Source: Temnopleurus reevesii (taxonomy: Eukaryota > Echinodermata > Echinoidea > Temnopleuroida > Temnopleuridae). From it: 16,292 nt of DNA. The translations under genes were made by a program, and so were the position numbers. The stretch covers positions 58,049 to 74,340 of the forward strand of contig BQKZ01004605.1 in the NCBI GenBank assembly GCA_036244855.1, read 5' to 3'. The first letter of the stretch is position 1. Every line of letters begins with the position of its first letter. A model generated the notes under the pieces. The model searched no databases and was not told the DNA's origin. It worked only from the letters and a program-made list of their open reading frames with translations. Shown in pieces: positions 1 through 9,044 of the stretch.

Positions 1-34
1 AGGAACCTGGCAGTGGTAAACGGCGTGGCTTTTG

Positions 35-320
35 CTAGTCCAGTTGAGGACTGAATGTTCTGATAGCACCCACCTCTGCATATTCACTTACACTGTACAC
101 ACAGGGACTGCACAGCACTCAACCACAGAGTCCTTACATAACCCTCTGATCTGTATACCCTTCTGATTGCGCCTCCACACTCGCGATCAGAGGGGTATAC
201 ATATTAGAGGGTTATGTAAGGACTCTGTGGTTGAGGGCTGTGCAGTCCCTGTGTGTACAGTGTAAGTGAATATATGCAGAGGAGGGTGCTATCGGAACAC
301 TCAGTCCTCAACTGAACTAG
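35..320. mobile_element. Foldback/MITE hairpin with long arms (copy 1)
   Basis: Left arm 35-167 pairs with right arm about 184-320 over roughly 130 bp with few mismatches. The left arm begins CTAGTCCAGTTGAGGACTGA and the right arm ends with its near-complement ending ACTAG. The loop is only about 16 bp. The element contains no coding capacity. Such a structure is typical of non-autonomous foldback elements or hairpin MITEs. CTAG lies at both outer ends and could be part of the terminus or a target duplication. Open frames on the minus strand here only reflect the arms. Confidence 0.85.
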
Positions 321-964
321 GCGTTTGCTTGTGTTGGACATCGAAAAATGGTTGACAACACAGTATGATGACAAAGTAAACTGCCCCAACTTGGCATGTG
401 TCTTAAGACTATGCTTATGATCTGATATATTATGTCTGGAAAGTTTATTATGCGAAATATTAGAAATTGGATAACCAAACAGATGAATCAACTTTGTAGA
501 GGAGAATGCTTGATGCCCAGCCATTTATTTGCGATGTTAACGCTCAAATTACATGGCAATATACTTCATTATATTCTGAAAGAATGTTGGCTGTTACTAC
601 TTTCCATCTACTTGTGTATTTCTATATTTTCAGTCTTTTGGGATTTGAAAGGCAAATATCAAAATGAAAAATGAAGATCACTGAAAGATTTTAGATACAA
701 ATTTTTATTCCTAGTCTCGTTATTTGGGCGATTTTGCACTATGATACTCCAGTATTAGTATGTACCACTAAACATTGTGGAAAACTATCCTGTTTTCTCA
801 GTGGTTTGCTAGTCAATATTGAAGAGCTGAAGAAGAAACAAATGCAGTGGTTTTTTTTTTAATCAAACAATAATTGGGTTCCATAGATTTTATTACACTT
901 AGTCGAGGACAAGATCTAGAAAGTTTTCTTTCCATTTTTATGTATGGAAACGACCTTTCAATCT

Positions 965-1177
965 ATGTTGCCAATTTGAACAAGTTCATTAATTAGTCAG
1001 CACCATTGATTGTGGCACATTGTTCCCATAAGGAATTGATCTCCATAGATTGTAATAAGGCTCAATCCAAAGAAAATAAAATCTTTAAATGACATGAAAA
1101 CAACTTTTTAGAAATTATGTTGCCAATTTGAATACATGTATGTTTACTGATTTGTCAGCACTGTTGATTGTGGCATG
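965..1177 (+). repeat. Intronic direct repeat upstream of the exon
   Basis: Two related blocks, 965-1020 and 1117-1177, about 152 bp apart, both start ATGTTGCCAATTTGAA and both end with GTCAGCAC, then TTGATTGTGGCA. The second block ends about 30 bp before the splice acceptor and probably contains its branch-point region. The same pair occurs in copy 2, with extra substitutions. Confidence 0.7.
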
Positions 1178-1208
1178 TTGGTGTGTGCACCTCTCTTTTC
1201 TTCCCTAG

Positions 1209-1332
1209 GAGGAGCAGACAGGAAAATCGGAGCTTGACGCCATCATGATGCAGAGAAAATCCCGCGTGATTGAAAGTGATACGACGCTGCCCCCTCCTGA
1301 TTTCATCCCGGATTCGCCTCCGGTCTTTGAAG
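1209..1332 (+). CDS. Internal coding exon (copy 1), gene not recognised
   Basis: A 124-nt exon is bounded by a strong acceptor (pyrimidine tract CTCTCTTTTCTTCCCTAG, AG at 1207-1208) and a good donor (GAAG then GTACCA, GT at 1333-1334). Only the frame starting at its first base is open; the other two hit stops. It encodes 41 residues plus one base: a charged stretch including SELDAIMMQRKSRV, then a proline-rich tail TLPPPDFIPDSPPVFE. PPPDF fits the PPxxF pattern bound by Homer-type EVH1 domains, as in Shank-like scaffold proteins, but such short motifs are weak evidence and no domain is identifiable. The second copy at 14799-14922 differs at three positions, all silent, which strongly supports real coding under constraint. 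Phase is 0 in and 1 out. An alternative acceptor three bases later (AG at 1210-1211) would remove one Glu codon. No flanking exon of this gene is visible in the window. Confidence 0.8.
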
Positions 1333-1582
1333 GTACCAGACCATGATCTTCCTCTCAACATCTTTCATATTTCTCTAAATTTATTCTAAATTCTAGAGTA
1401 GAAATGAATTATGCATTCCTTAAAGACCTGGTCTGCGCCAGCGTATCTCCATTTCATGTCTGTTTAAAGTAGATCATATAAAGTATTCGAAAGTATTATT
1501 CTCGAAGAAACTCAAGTATGTGTCCTAATCCCTTTTCACTCATGATTCAATTCAATCATTCGATTCACCAAAGCACTGCACT

Positions 1583-1955
1583 GATACATGTTCATGTTTT
1601 AGACGTCCCACACTAGATGTAAATTCTCGCTGGCACATGCCCAAGTTCACCCCAATTCAATGCTGTTCTTGGTCCAGTTGGGTCCTCTGTGATCTGACTT
1701 GTGTGTCCTTCTAGGCTGGAGGGTAATTATGCAAGTCACATAGGACTCGACTGGCCTATGAATCGTGTTGCACTGGGGTGGCCCTGGTATATTTGATATA
1801 CATGTGTATCTGTTTACATGTTTTAGACATCCTACACTCAATCTAAATTCCCACTGGCATATATGTCTCGGATCACTCCGATTCAATGTAGTTCTTAGTC
1901 AAGTTGGGTCCTCTGTGATCCGAGTTGTGTGTCCCTGTAGGTTTAAGGGCATATA
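1583..1955 (+). repeat. Diverged tandem repeat, two units (copy 1)
   Basis: Two direct units of about 150 bp, at about 1583-1730 and 1797-1955, are offset by 224-226 bp. Shared landmarks include CATGTTTTAGAC (1593 and 1817), GTTGGGTCCTCTGTGATC and TTGTGTGTCC. They are clearly diverged from each other, so this duplication is much older than the 2.5-kb duplication, which copied it intact. Open frames in the region have no recognisable protein and are shadows. Confidence 0.75.
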
Positions 1956-2008
1956 ACCTACATGTATTGACAACTGGAACTGAGTTGTCCTTGCACATAG
2001 TCTGTGAG

Positions 2009-2116
2009 TATTATAGCAATATTGAATGGCCTCAGGGCGACACAACAAATATTGCCAGAATCGCAGATGATGGTGATATTTGTCGGCCCTGAGGCATTTC
2101 AATATTGCTATTATTA
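2009..2116. mobile_element. Small hairpin element (copy 1)
   Basis: Inverted repeat with arms about 2009-2056 and 2072-2116. TAGCAATATTGAATGGCCTC on the left pairs with GAGGCATTTCAATATTGCTA on the right. The loop is about 15 bp. It is a short palindromic MITE or MITE remnant without coding capacity. Confidence 0.7.
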
Positions 2117-2336
2117 GCCAAATCAGACATCTAGAGCCGAATCAGAGACATTTGAGAATATTTCAAATATATGTCGCATTTCAATAAAAACAGAAATTAT
2201 TGAAACATTGAAATAAAGGCTCCGATATTGTAAAACAACTACCGAAATATGTTTGGTTGTCATCCTAATGTCTCTTTGCACGCCATTGTGACATCATAAC
2301 ACGCGTCTTCATCAAGATCGCGTAATTAGCAAGTAC

Positions 2337-2367
2337 GCGCATTTAGTGGCGCATTTAGTGGCGCATT
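2337..2367 (+). repeat. 12-bp tandem repeat, copy-number variable
   Basis: GCGCATTTAGTG occurs twice in tandem followed by GCGCATT. The corresponding place in copy 2 (from 15927) has one unit plus the partial GCGCATT, so this is a length difference between the two duplicate copies. Confidence 0.8.
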
Positions 2368-2549
2368 GATAAATGCACTTGACTTTTTACACGCAATTCA
2401 CCATAGACTTTTCTGAGCGGGCAATGTAAGAAAATAATTGACCGGGCAATATATGCTTTTGATCCGAAATGGGCAATATGGTTTTAAAGTTGTCTTGCTC
2501 AGATGTCTGATGCGGTTAATAATATATGATTCAGTAGTCAATGGTTTAA

Positions 2550-3536
2550 GCAAGTCACAGACTCCTCGACTGGACAAAGATAATAGATGTCGGGTCAAAT
2601 GTGCATGAAATTGATATTCCAACAGTTCCCACTTTGCATCCGTTTCACCTGACTTTTAAACAAAACTATTTTACCCCACTCCTACTATGTTTTTTTTTTG
2701 TCTGTACCTAATACTGCATGAGACACAGTTTCAAAGAAACATTCACACTGCATTATTTAAAATATGCTTGTGGCAGATTTCAATTGCGTTCTTGTACAAC
2801 ATGTAACATTTTCATCCCAGCTTCTCATTTTCTAAGATATTAGACCAATCATCTAATTTTCTTTCAACCTTACCTTCGATTCCATCATTTTCCCCTTTTC
2901 ATCAACCATACTAACATTCATTGCTTTTCTTTTTTTCCATCCTTTATTGCTCTCAGAAACTGAATTTTGCACATTTCTCTGAATGAGATATTTATTTTTC
3001 CACTGCAACCCCTTATGTACATTGGTGGGCTTGCGATGTGGAAAAAATTAAAAGTGAATGGAATGTTCTGGGTTGCTATATTTCAGTGGTGACAACCATG
3101 CAAGCATATTATTCTATTCTCTTATTATAAAAACATTTGTTGTTTGTTGGAGTTAAAAGCCTTGCATTTTGGATAGTGACATCTAAGGTCCTCCCAAAAT
3201 CTGGACCTCTCAAATATTATGAAATATTTGATGAGTTCCTTCATGCTAAATGATTTTTCATGGTAACTTTATCCTTTTAGAAATTAATTTCCTTCCCTCG
3301 ATTAATTAGTATCATCTGAAACACTCGGCCTTTTTGTCTTGCTCTATTTCTTTACCCCTTTTTTGTGCTTTAATAAATTTGTGATTTAATCATGTCCTAC
3401 AGGTGAAGGGTTACTTATTTTGTCAGCTAATACTTGGGTACATGGGCTCTCCTACGTGTACATCTCACACAGAGCTCATTCTGTGCATAAAAAATAGCCA
3501 TTTTGTCTATTTCTTAACAGATCATGTCATCTTAAT
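2550..3536. other. AT-rich stretch, no feature seen
   Basis: I see no open frame with coding character, no convincing exon and no paired repeat here. A short T-run lies near 2690. The sequence reads as ordinary intron or intergenic DNA. Confidence 0.6.
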
Positions 3537-3665
3537 GCCCCAGTCACATAGAAGCCCTGATTGAACACAATTCAACACGACTCTTTGTTTGAAAGCAGTT
3601 AACTGTGAACTTAACGAAGAGTCATGTTCAATTGTGTTGCGCCCTGGCTTCTATGTGACTGGGGC
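3537..3665. mobile_element. Hairpin MITE, family A, solitary copy
   Basis: A 129-bp palindrome. GCCCCAGTCACATAGAAGCC at the left end is the exact reverse complement of the right end. The arms continue inward through a CACGACTCTTTGTT-like block to a centre around GCAGTTAACTGTGAA. The same element occurs three times in the array at 5349-5812. No coding capacity and no clear target duplication. Confidence 0.85.
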
Positions 3666-3936
3666 TTAGCATCAACAAAACTGCATGCCTTCATAAGAGA
3701 CATTACAGACGAAAGTGAATGTTGCATGAAACTATCATTCATGAAAATATGATTATCCTATAGAGTTACCACACATTTCAAGTGTAGACTCTTTGAACTC
3801 TTGTTACGTCAGGGTTACCTTATGCAACACTACCTTTTGTTTAACGGCAAGTCATAAAAATTGTAGCAATATGTTTCCTTGTATGTAACCAGCAGTGTTA
3901 CAGAGATGCCAACCATTCCAGAATATGCCTGACAAT

Positions 3937-4111
3937 GGGGGTGTTGTTCAAAAGTTGTAATTGATCGCAAGTTGCAGTTGATCGGAACGAGCCAATCAAA
4001 ATCATTGTTTTATGCGCGTCTTGTTAAATGCGCATACCGTGCGCGAATGAAAATGCATGGTACAATTTGCAAAGTTGCAGTTGATTTGCAGTTGATTTTG
4101 AGCAACACCCC
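3937..4111. mobile_element. MITE, family B, copy 1
   Basis: Terminal inverted repeats GGGGTGTTGTTCAAAA and TTTTGAGCAACACCCC bound about 175 bp. The interior carries repeated GTTGCAGTTGAT blocks and ATGCGC-rich sequence. A second, clearly homologous copy lies at 6564-6736. AAT flanks both sides and may be a 3-bp target duplication. Confidence 0.8.
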
Positions 4112-4147
4112 GAATATGAATTAAGATGTTACAGTAAGGTGTGAGTC

Positions 4148-4376
4148 AACGAACACCTGAACCAAATATTTTCTCATCAGAAAAATCAAGACGCTATTAA
4201 ATAGCTGCCAGCTATTACCAAATATTTAGTCATCATTACTAATTTTTGCCTCAGATTCTTCCAATTTTGTGTTGAACCCAGTAAAGACTACTAGCAGGAT
4301 TATCACCAAAATCTACTTACTCATGTTGGCAGCTATTTAATACTTGTGCTTTCTCTAATGAGAAAATGTTTGGTGC
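4148..4376. mobile_element. Hairpin element with interrupted arms
   Basis: TATTAAATAGCTGCCA (4195-4210) has a perfect 16-bp reverse complement at 4327-4342. Further out, ACCAAATATTTTCTCAT (4161-4177) pairs with 4358-4374 with one mismatch. The interior of about 115 bp is unpaired. This fits a non-autonomous inverted-repeat element. Confidence 0.7.
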
Positions 4377-4419
4377 AGCTGTTGTTGATTCATATTCTAG
4401 TTTCTATCTTGCATATTCT

Positions 4420-4549
4420 GGAGCCTGTAACATAAAAAAGATGCAATTAATCTTGCAATTAATTGCATCTCTATGGTACAAATTTTGCCATAGACTTATG
4501 ATGAATATTTATTGTAAGATTAATTGCATCTTTTATGTTAAAGGCCCCT
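4420..4549. mobile_element. Nested hairpin element
   Basis: Left arm 4420-4456 and right arm 4510-4549 pair around GATGCAATTAATCTTGCAAT. The left arm itself contains an inner palindrome (a second GATGCAATTAATC block in inverted order within 4440-4470), and CTATGG/CCATAG pair in the centre. The open frame running through here on the plus strand is a by-product of the repeat. Confidence 0.7.
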
Positions 4550-4740
4550 GGAATGGTAGGCACCTCTGGCATATGCAAAGCTCAACATCATTATATTTAT
4601 ATTTATTCTTGTACTTGCTACCTTTTTGCTCTGATAGAGGGGCCCCCAAATGCAGCATGGTGATGTGACTTGGAATATGGCTCGTCGCTTCTAGCTTCCT
4701 TCTAGCGCCCAAATCGTCAGCCCTTCCCAGACTCATAAAG

Positions 4741-5348
4741 CCTTTAACATCCGCAAAGCCATTTATATTGTTATGTATGTGACCTCTATTGCTTATGTCA
4801 TGAAGTTGTTAGTAGAGATTAAAAAGTGCTTGTTTTTGCACCATGTGGTGTAGGGTTATCTTTCAAGAAACATTCCTGAAAAGGACTCGGCAAAAGCTCA
4901 AAGCCTGTAACATCTGCAAAACAATTTACATTGCAGCTCTGAATGTGACCTCTATTACTTATGTCATGAAGTTGTTAGTAGAGATTAAAAAATGCTTGAT
5001 TTTGCACCATGTGGTGTAGGGTTATCTTTCAAGAAACATTGCTGAAAAGTACTCAGCAAAAGCTTGAAACCTGTAACATCCGCAAAGCCATTTACATTGC
5101 AGCTCTGAATGTGACCTCTATCACTTATGTCATGAAGTTGTTAGTAGAGATATAAAAATGCTTGTTTTGCACCATGTAGTGTAGGGTTATCTTTCAAGAA
5201 ACAGTCCTGAAAAGTACTCAGCAAAAGCTACAAGCCTGTAACATCCGCAAAGCCATTTACATTGTTCTGAATGCGACTTCTATTGTTTGTGTTATATAGG
5301 TGTTGGTAGAGATTAAAACATGTTTGCGGGTTCAGCATGTGGTGTAAA
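4741..5348 (+). repeat. Tandem array, about 165-bp unit, part 1
   Basis: Units start with CCTTTAACATCCGCAAAGCC or close variants at 4741, 4904, 5070 and 5235 (periods 163, 166, 165). Each contains GTGACCTCTATT, GTTAGTAGAGATTAAAA, GCACCATGTGGTGTAGGGTT and AAGAAACA-CTGAAAA blocks. The fourth unit is cut after CATGTGGTGTAAAGCC, where family A hairpins take over. No coding capacity. Confidence 0.9.
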
Positions 5349-5816
5349 GCCCCGGTCACATAGGGCCCTGGAAGCACAGGACTCTTTGTTCTGAGGCAGT
5401 TAACTGTGAATTAAAAAAGAGTCGTGTTGAATCGTGTTGCTTTCGTGCCTGTATGTGACCAGAGCCGTAGAGATTAAAACATTTATGCGGTTGCAGCATG
5501 TGGTGAAAGTCTCGGTCACATAGGGCCCTGGAAGCAACACGATTCAACACGACTCTTTGTTCTGAGGCAGTTAACTGTGAATTAACAAAGAGTCGGGGTG
5601 AATCGTGTTGCTTTCGTGTGTTTATGTGACCGCAGCCGTAGAGATTAAAAAATGTTTGCGGTTGCACCATGTGGTGTAAAGCCTCAGTCACATAGGGCTC
5701 CGGAAGCGACACGATTCAACACGACTTTATCTTTGTTCTGAGGCAGTTAACTGTGAATTTAACAAAGAGTAGTGTTCAATCGTGTTGCTTCCAGGCCTCT
5801 ATGTGATTGGGCTTTA
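5306..5816 (+). repeat. Tandem array, part 2: unit fragment plus family A hairpins
   Basis: Three repeats of a composite unit: GTAGAGATTAAAA through CATGTGGTG (about 43 bp, from the part 1 unit) followed by a family A hairpin. GTAGAGATT occurs at 5306, 5467 and 5638 (periods 161 and 171). Hairpins lie at 5349-5466, 5509-5637 and 5681-5812. The last one has the longest arms, reaching GTAAAGCC/GGGCTTTAC at 5676 and about 5816. An internally repetitive open frame on the minus strand (5356-5712) is a shadow of this array. Confidence 0.9.
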
Positions 5817-5939
5817 CATTTCATATATCTCTCTTCTTCAATGTCCCTGCTCAAGTTTGGTTTTCATGCATTTCATACTTAGCAGCAAAATTATTTATAC
5901 AATTTAAAGATGCATGGTTTTGTTGAGTTTATTTACTAC

Positions 5940-6432
5940 GATCCCTGTTCAGATCTATGGAGTTAAACTACTTTAACGGAAGCCCAGTTTGTAAGGAACT
6001 TCATGTAGTTTGACAGCTGGTCTGAATGGGACAAGAGGTCATGAAAGTGGTATTCCAAACTGGTTTCGAAATCCATTTTTAGAGGTTGATTTTCATGTCC
6101 AGGAACCAGTTTAGCTGGTAACCTGAATGAATCCTGTTTAAGTGGCCGTAAGTTGTGAATTTCACCCTGAATATGTCAAGCATCTGGTGGTTTTTGCTGT
6201 TCTGTGTGTATGGTATCAAGAGACAATGCGGAAATAATGAAATATACACAGCAATCTTCAAGATCATGCGGGAAGTATTTGAACTGGGCCGTTTGACCAT
6301 CTTCGTAGCAATAGAGCCACTTCACTTGAAGTGGATTTGAAATCCCCTTTGTGGGCCTTTAATATGAATGGTTCACAACTGGCCTTCTGAACCGGTTTGG
6401 AAACCATTTTAAAAATTGATCTGAATGGGGTC
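5940..6432. mobile_element. Repeat element, about 490 bp
   Basis: Ends are GATCCCTGTTCAGATC and GATCTGAATGGGGTC, an imperfect inverted pair. Inside, two direct-similar blocks (around 6055-6090 and 6388-6420) share a pattern like ACTGGTTTNGAAA-CCATTTT-TTGAT, and the TCTGAATGGG motif recurs near 6022. It looks like a decayed non-autonomous element. The open frames on both strands here have no recognisable product. Confidence 0.5.
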
Positions 6433-6563
6433 TCCATGTAGGGTAATAGAAATGGTGCTTAGAGAAAGATTAATATGAAATTGAAATAAGCATGCAAAAC
6501 TATGTTCCAATTGCTGCAAAAGTATGCACCTACTTACTAGGTCAGCTTAGCTGTCAAGACCTA

Positions 6564-6736
6564 GGGGGTGTTGATCAAAAGCTGCAATTGATTGCAAGTT
6601 GCAGTTGATCGGAACGAGCAATCAAAATCACTGTTACATGTGTGTCTTGAATGCGCATACTCTGCGTGAATGAAAATGCATGTAACAATTTGCAAAGTTG
6701 CCGTTGATTTGCAGTTGATTTTTTTACAACATCCCC
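6564..6736. mobile_element. MITE, family B, copy 2
   Basis: Homologous over its whole length to 3937-4111, starting GGGGTGTTGATCAAAA and ending ACAACATCCCC. CTAG immediately flanks both ends. It is shorter and has decayed right-terminal bases compared with copy 1. Confidence 0.8.
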
Positions 6737-6969
6737 TAGTATAGATCCTCCAGTTACTCCTGTCCATCTTGAGATTATTCAGTTCGTCTGTGCTTAGTAA
6801 CTGCTTTAGCGTCTGCTTTGTGTAACCAATTTACATAATCATGAAGCTCATGCATATTCATTCCTAAATGTATTCCAGAAGCTCTTATTTTTGCACAAGC
6901 ATAGTTTCCTCGTAAGATCAACATAATGATTTGAAAACTTGTTCAAAACTTGTAATTCACATCCAGGGC

Positions 6970-7134
6970 AGTGTTTCACCTTGTTACAAAAGACTTTAAG
7001 AACGACTTTACGCATTACTGGCATCAGTTCTTTGGCTGAGCGATGAAGAATTGTACACGTAATACACTCATTAACGTTCTCCAGTCTTTTGTAAAGTCTT
7101 GCGTAACTTTAAGAACGATTTGGTGAAACACCAC
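6970..7134. mobile_element. Hairpin MITE, GGTGTTTCACC termini
   Basis: Left end AGTGTTTCACC and right end GGTGAAACACC form inverted termini about 165 bp apart. ACTTTAAGAACGA and GTCTTTTGTAAAG blocks repeat in the interior in both orientations. No coding capacity; the minus-strand open frame overlapping its right part is not supported. Confidence 0.6.
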
Positions 7135-7706
7135 CCAGGAGGTGTAGGTTAGGTATTCATACATCCCGAAAATTATTTCCAAAAGTTTTACGAACAGAAC
7201 AGTACTGCGCTTATAAATATTCCAAAGAGACACCTTAGTCCCATAGTATTCATTCCGCTTAAAGTGACTAATATTGTACTTCATACATCTATTCAGCTGT
7301 TATATTTTTCATAAATGATTTTAAATGTACTGTATATGAGATATAGAAAAATATATATTTGAGATAACATGTAGCTGTAATTCATATTTTTTATCAGCAA
7401 ATTAAATGTATTCATGATTATTCTGTATATATTTTGAGTTTCCATGTTACCCCTTTTACTCCAGTAATATCTTTTTCTGAGGGAATTTAAAACTGTGTAC
7501 ATTTGAAATATCATTTTGTTGAGCAAGATGAAATAGATATTATACAAAAATGAAGATTTATGAAAGTTTGGAAAGAATCGTTTTGTGTAATTATGAAGAT
7601 CAAATTAATGTGGGAATCAAAACAAAAAAATATATATCTATATTGTGTTGTACATAAGGAAGGTATAGAAATGAATTGGTGTAAATAGTTATTGATCTTC
7701 ATACTG
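7135..7706. other. Very AT-rich stretch, no feature seen
   Basis: The sequence is strongly AT-rich with short A and T runs. Minus-strand open frames here translate to low-complexity Ile/Tyr/Asn/Phe-rich protein, as expected from AT-rich non-coding DNA. Confidence 0.6.
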
Positions 7707-7785
7707 TTAACCCATGGACTACTTGAACATTTCATTCCTACACAAAGTCAATGGGATTTACAGAATTCAGTAGTCTATGGGTTAA
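7707..7785. mobile_element. Small TTAA-bounded hairpin
   Basis: TTAACCCATGGACTACT (7707-7723) pairs with AGTAGTCTATGGGTTAA (7769-7785) with one mismatch. The terminal TTAA at 7782-7785 is shared with the next element. The right terminus (7765-7785) matches the right ends of both 2.5-kb duplicate copies at 20 of 21 (copy 2) and 19 of 21 (copy 1) positions. Confidence 0.65.
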
Positions 7786-8320
7786 AAGAAAAGTCTACCC
7801 CAAAATTATAATTCGTCAACAGGAGAAGAAAAAATAGATGAACAGAACAAAAAAAGTTTGAGAAAAATCGGACAACTAATGAGAGAGTTATGAATGTTTG
7901 AATATTTAGACAAATTGGCAACTGATGACGTCACAGGTGCACAATTGACCATATATTACATTTATATCAATGATTTAAAATGTTCCTTTTTTCCCAAAAC
8001 TTTAACTGAAGGATATTTTTATGATAAATATGTAGATTCACTATTTACATGTATACATTCATACAAACTTTGCAACTTTCTGTAAAAATAATGAATTCTG
8101 CACCATATTGAAAACTCTGGTTAGTTGTGCACACATGATGTCATCAAATTGGCAACATCTCTGGAAATTTCCACTGATTTGCCCATTTTTCAAATCTTTA
8201 AAAATTCATACCTTTTGTATTACTTAATTGTTCAATTTTCTTCAATATTTTTTTGTTTTACTCACCAATTTTTCCTGATTCTGTTAAAAAAATATTATTT
8301 TGGGTAGACTCTTCTTTTAA
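7782..8320. mobile_element. TTAA-flanked foldback element, 531 bp interior
   Basis: TTAA at 7782-7785 and 8317-8320 flank termini AAGAAAAGTCTACCCCAAAAT and ATTTTGGGTAGACTCTTCTT, inverted copies with few mismatches. Inner blocks also pair: 7924-7951 (TGATGACGTCACAGGTGCAC) with 8121-8147. TTAA duplication is characteristic of piggyBac-type transposition, so a non-autonomous TTAA element is a reasonable family guess, although the terminal bases are not the classic CCC. A palindromic CRE-like TGACGTCA lies at 7926-7933. Short plus-strand open frames inside have no recognisable product. Confidence 0.75.
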
Positions 8321-9044
8321 TGAAAAATTGTATATTTCCTTCATTATATTTGTACATGCACACTTGTTACTTAGATCAGTATTCAGTTGTTTTTTTACCA
8401 ATGGGTTGTATGGAGAGAGATGATATATTCCATACCTATATTTATCGCATATACAACAGCGTGTATTTATATCCTATATTACACTATATACAATCACCGT
8501 GCCTATTATCGTTCTGTACATTTATTGAGCATATTTGAAGATTGTAAATGATTTTATTTTTGAAAGGAATAAAGAGAGTGATAGGGACAAAGTTGATTTG
8601 ATTTATTTGCAGAAACAGATATAGAAATATACAAATTTAGAACTGTTATGAAAGAAATAAGAATTTTTATCTGGAATGATTGAATATATATATACTGTTC
8701 ATTATTGAATATGGGGGATTATTATACTTGAGTATTTCCCTTCAATATATATACTTTTGTGTTCATATTATTATCTATCATATCAAGGTTTACAAGATAA
8801 TATGAAGCAATTGATTTATATCTTTTCTGCAGAGGGTTGGTAAATTTGTATTTTTTTGGAGAAATATTGGGTAAATGTTGGATGACATTGAATCGTACAG
8901 GGGATTAATATTCGTCCACTCTCAGAAATATTGGGTCAAAGTGGTTACGTAAAACTGAAATTGGGCGTTTGAAAATAAATTGAGGAACTCTTAATCGTAA
9001 TGATGAATATTATATTTTTTAGCATTTTTGTTATTTTGATGAAG
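8321..9044. other. AT-rich stretch, no gene seen
   Basis: Low-complexity AT-rich DNA with short ATATAT runs (near 8685 and 8745) and an AATAAA near 8567, not linked to any visible coding region. GAAATATTGGGT occurs twice (near 8861 and 8924). Confidence 0.6.

Larger units (their letters stand above)
1..2549 (+). repeat. Long direct duplication, copy 1
   Basis: This segment recurs at 13590-16134 in the same orientation with small indels; the offset is 13589 near the start and 13590 from about 943 onward. The homology is already present at base 1, so the true left end is outside the window. On the right it ends at a TTAA-containing motif (2529-2549), after which the two copies are unrelated. 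The copy carries a foldback hairpin, an internal exon, intronic tandem repeats and a second hairpin. Divergence is patchy: no differences in 508-939 and 1394-2307, but about 22 substitutions in 940-1393. It may be a true segmental duplication or two haplotypes assembled in tandem. Confidence 0.95.

Noticed and set aside
204..524. 106-residue minus-strand open frame (and relatives at 13793-14071 and 13890-14144)
   Set aside because: They run through the hairpin right arm and adjacent diverged sequence; the frames differ between the duplicate copies because of indels, unlike a conserved gene.
432..674. 80-residue plus-strand open frame
   Set aside because: Its first part is disrupted in copy 2 by substitutions and a deletion, and the protein has no recognisable features.
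1155..1361. 68-residue minus-strand open frame across the exon
   Set aside because: It is the antisense shadow of the plus-strand exon, which has consensus splice sites and silent-only divergence.
1647..2102. Three open frames conserved exactly in both duplicate copies
   Set aside because: The whole block is identical between copies, so conservation of frames carries no information; the frames lie in tandem repeats and a hairpin.
3068..3110. Acceptor-like GCTATATTTCAG with possible downstream exon
   Set aside because: The pyrimidine tract is weak, no donor follows and the open frame after it is short.
3385..3430. Acceptor-like CATGTCCTACAG followed by GTGAAGG
   Set aside because: Poor pyrimidine tract and no credible exon or donor downstream.
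5356..5712. 118-residue minus-strand open frame with internal repeats
   Set aside because: It is a translation of the tandem family A hairpins; the protein repeat follows the DNA repeat period and no promoter or splice context is present.
4741..5816. CRISPR-like array
   Set aside because: Units are about 165 bp and continuous without distinct spacers, in eukaryotic DNA; this is a satellite-type array.
7024..7284. 86-residue minus-strand open frame
   Set aside because: It overlaps a hairpin MITE at its C-terminal half, and no domain or splice signal supports it.
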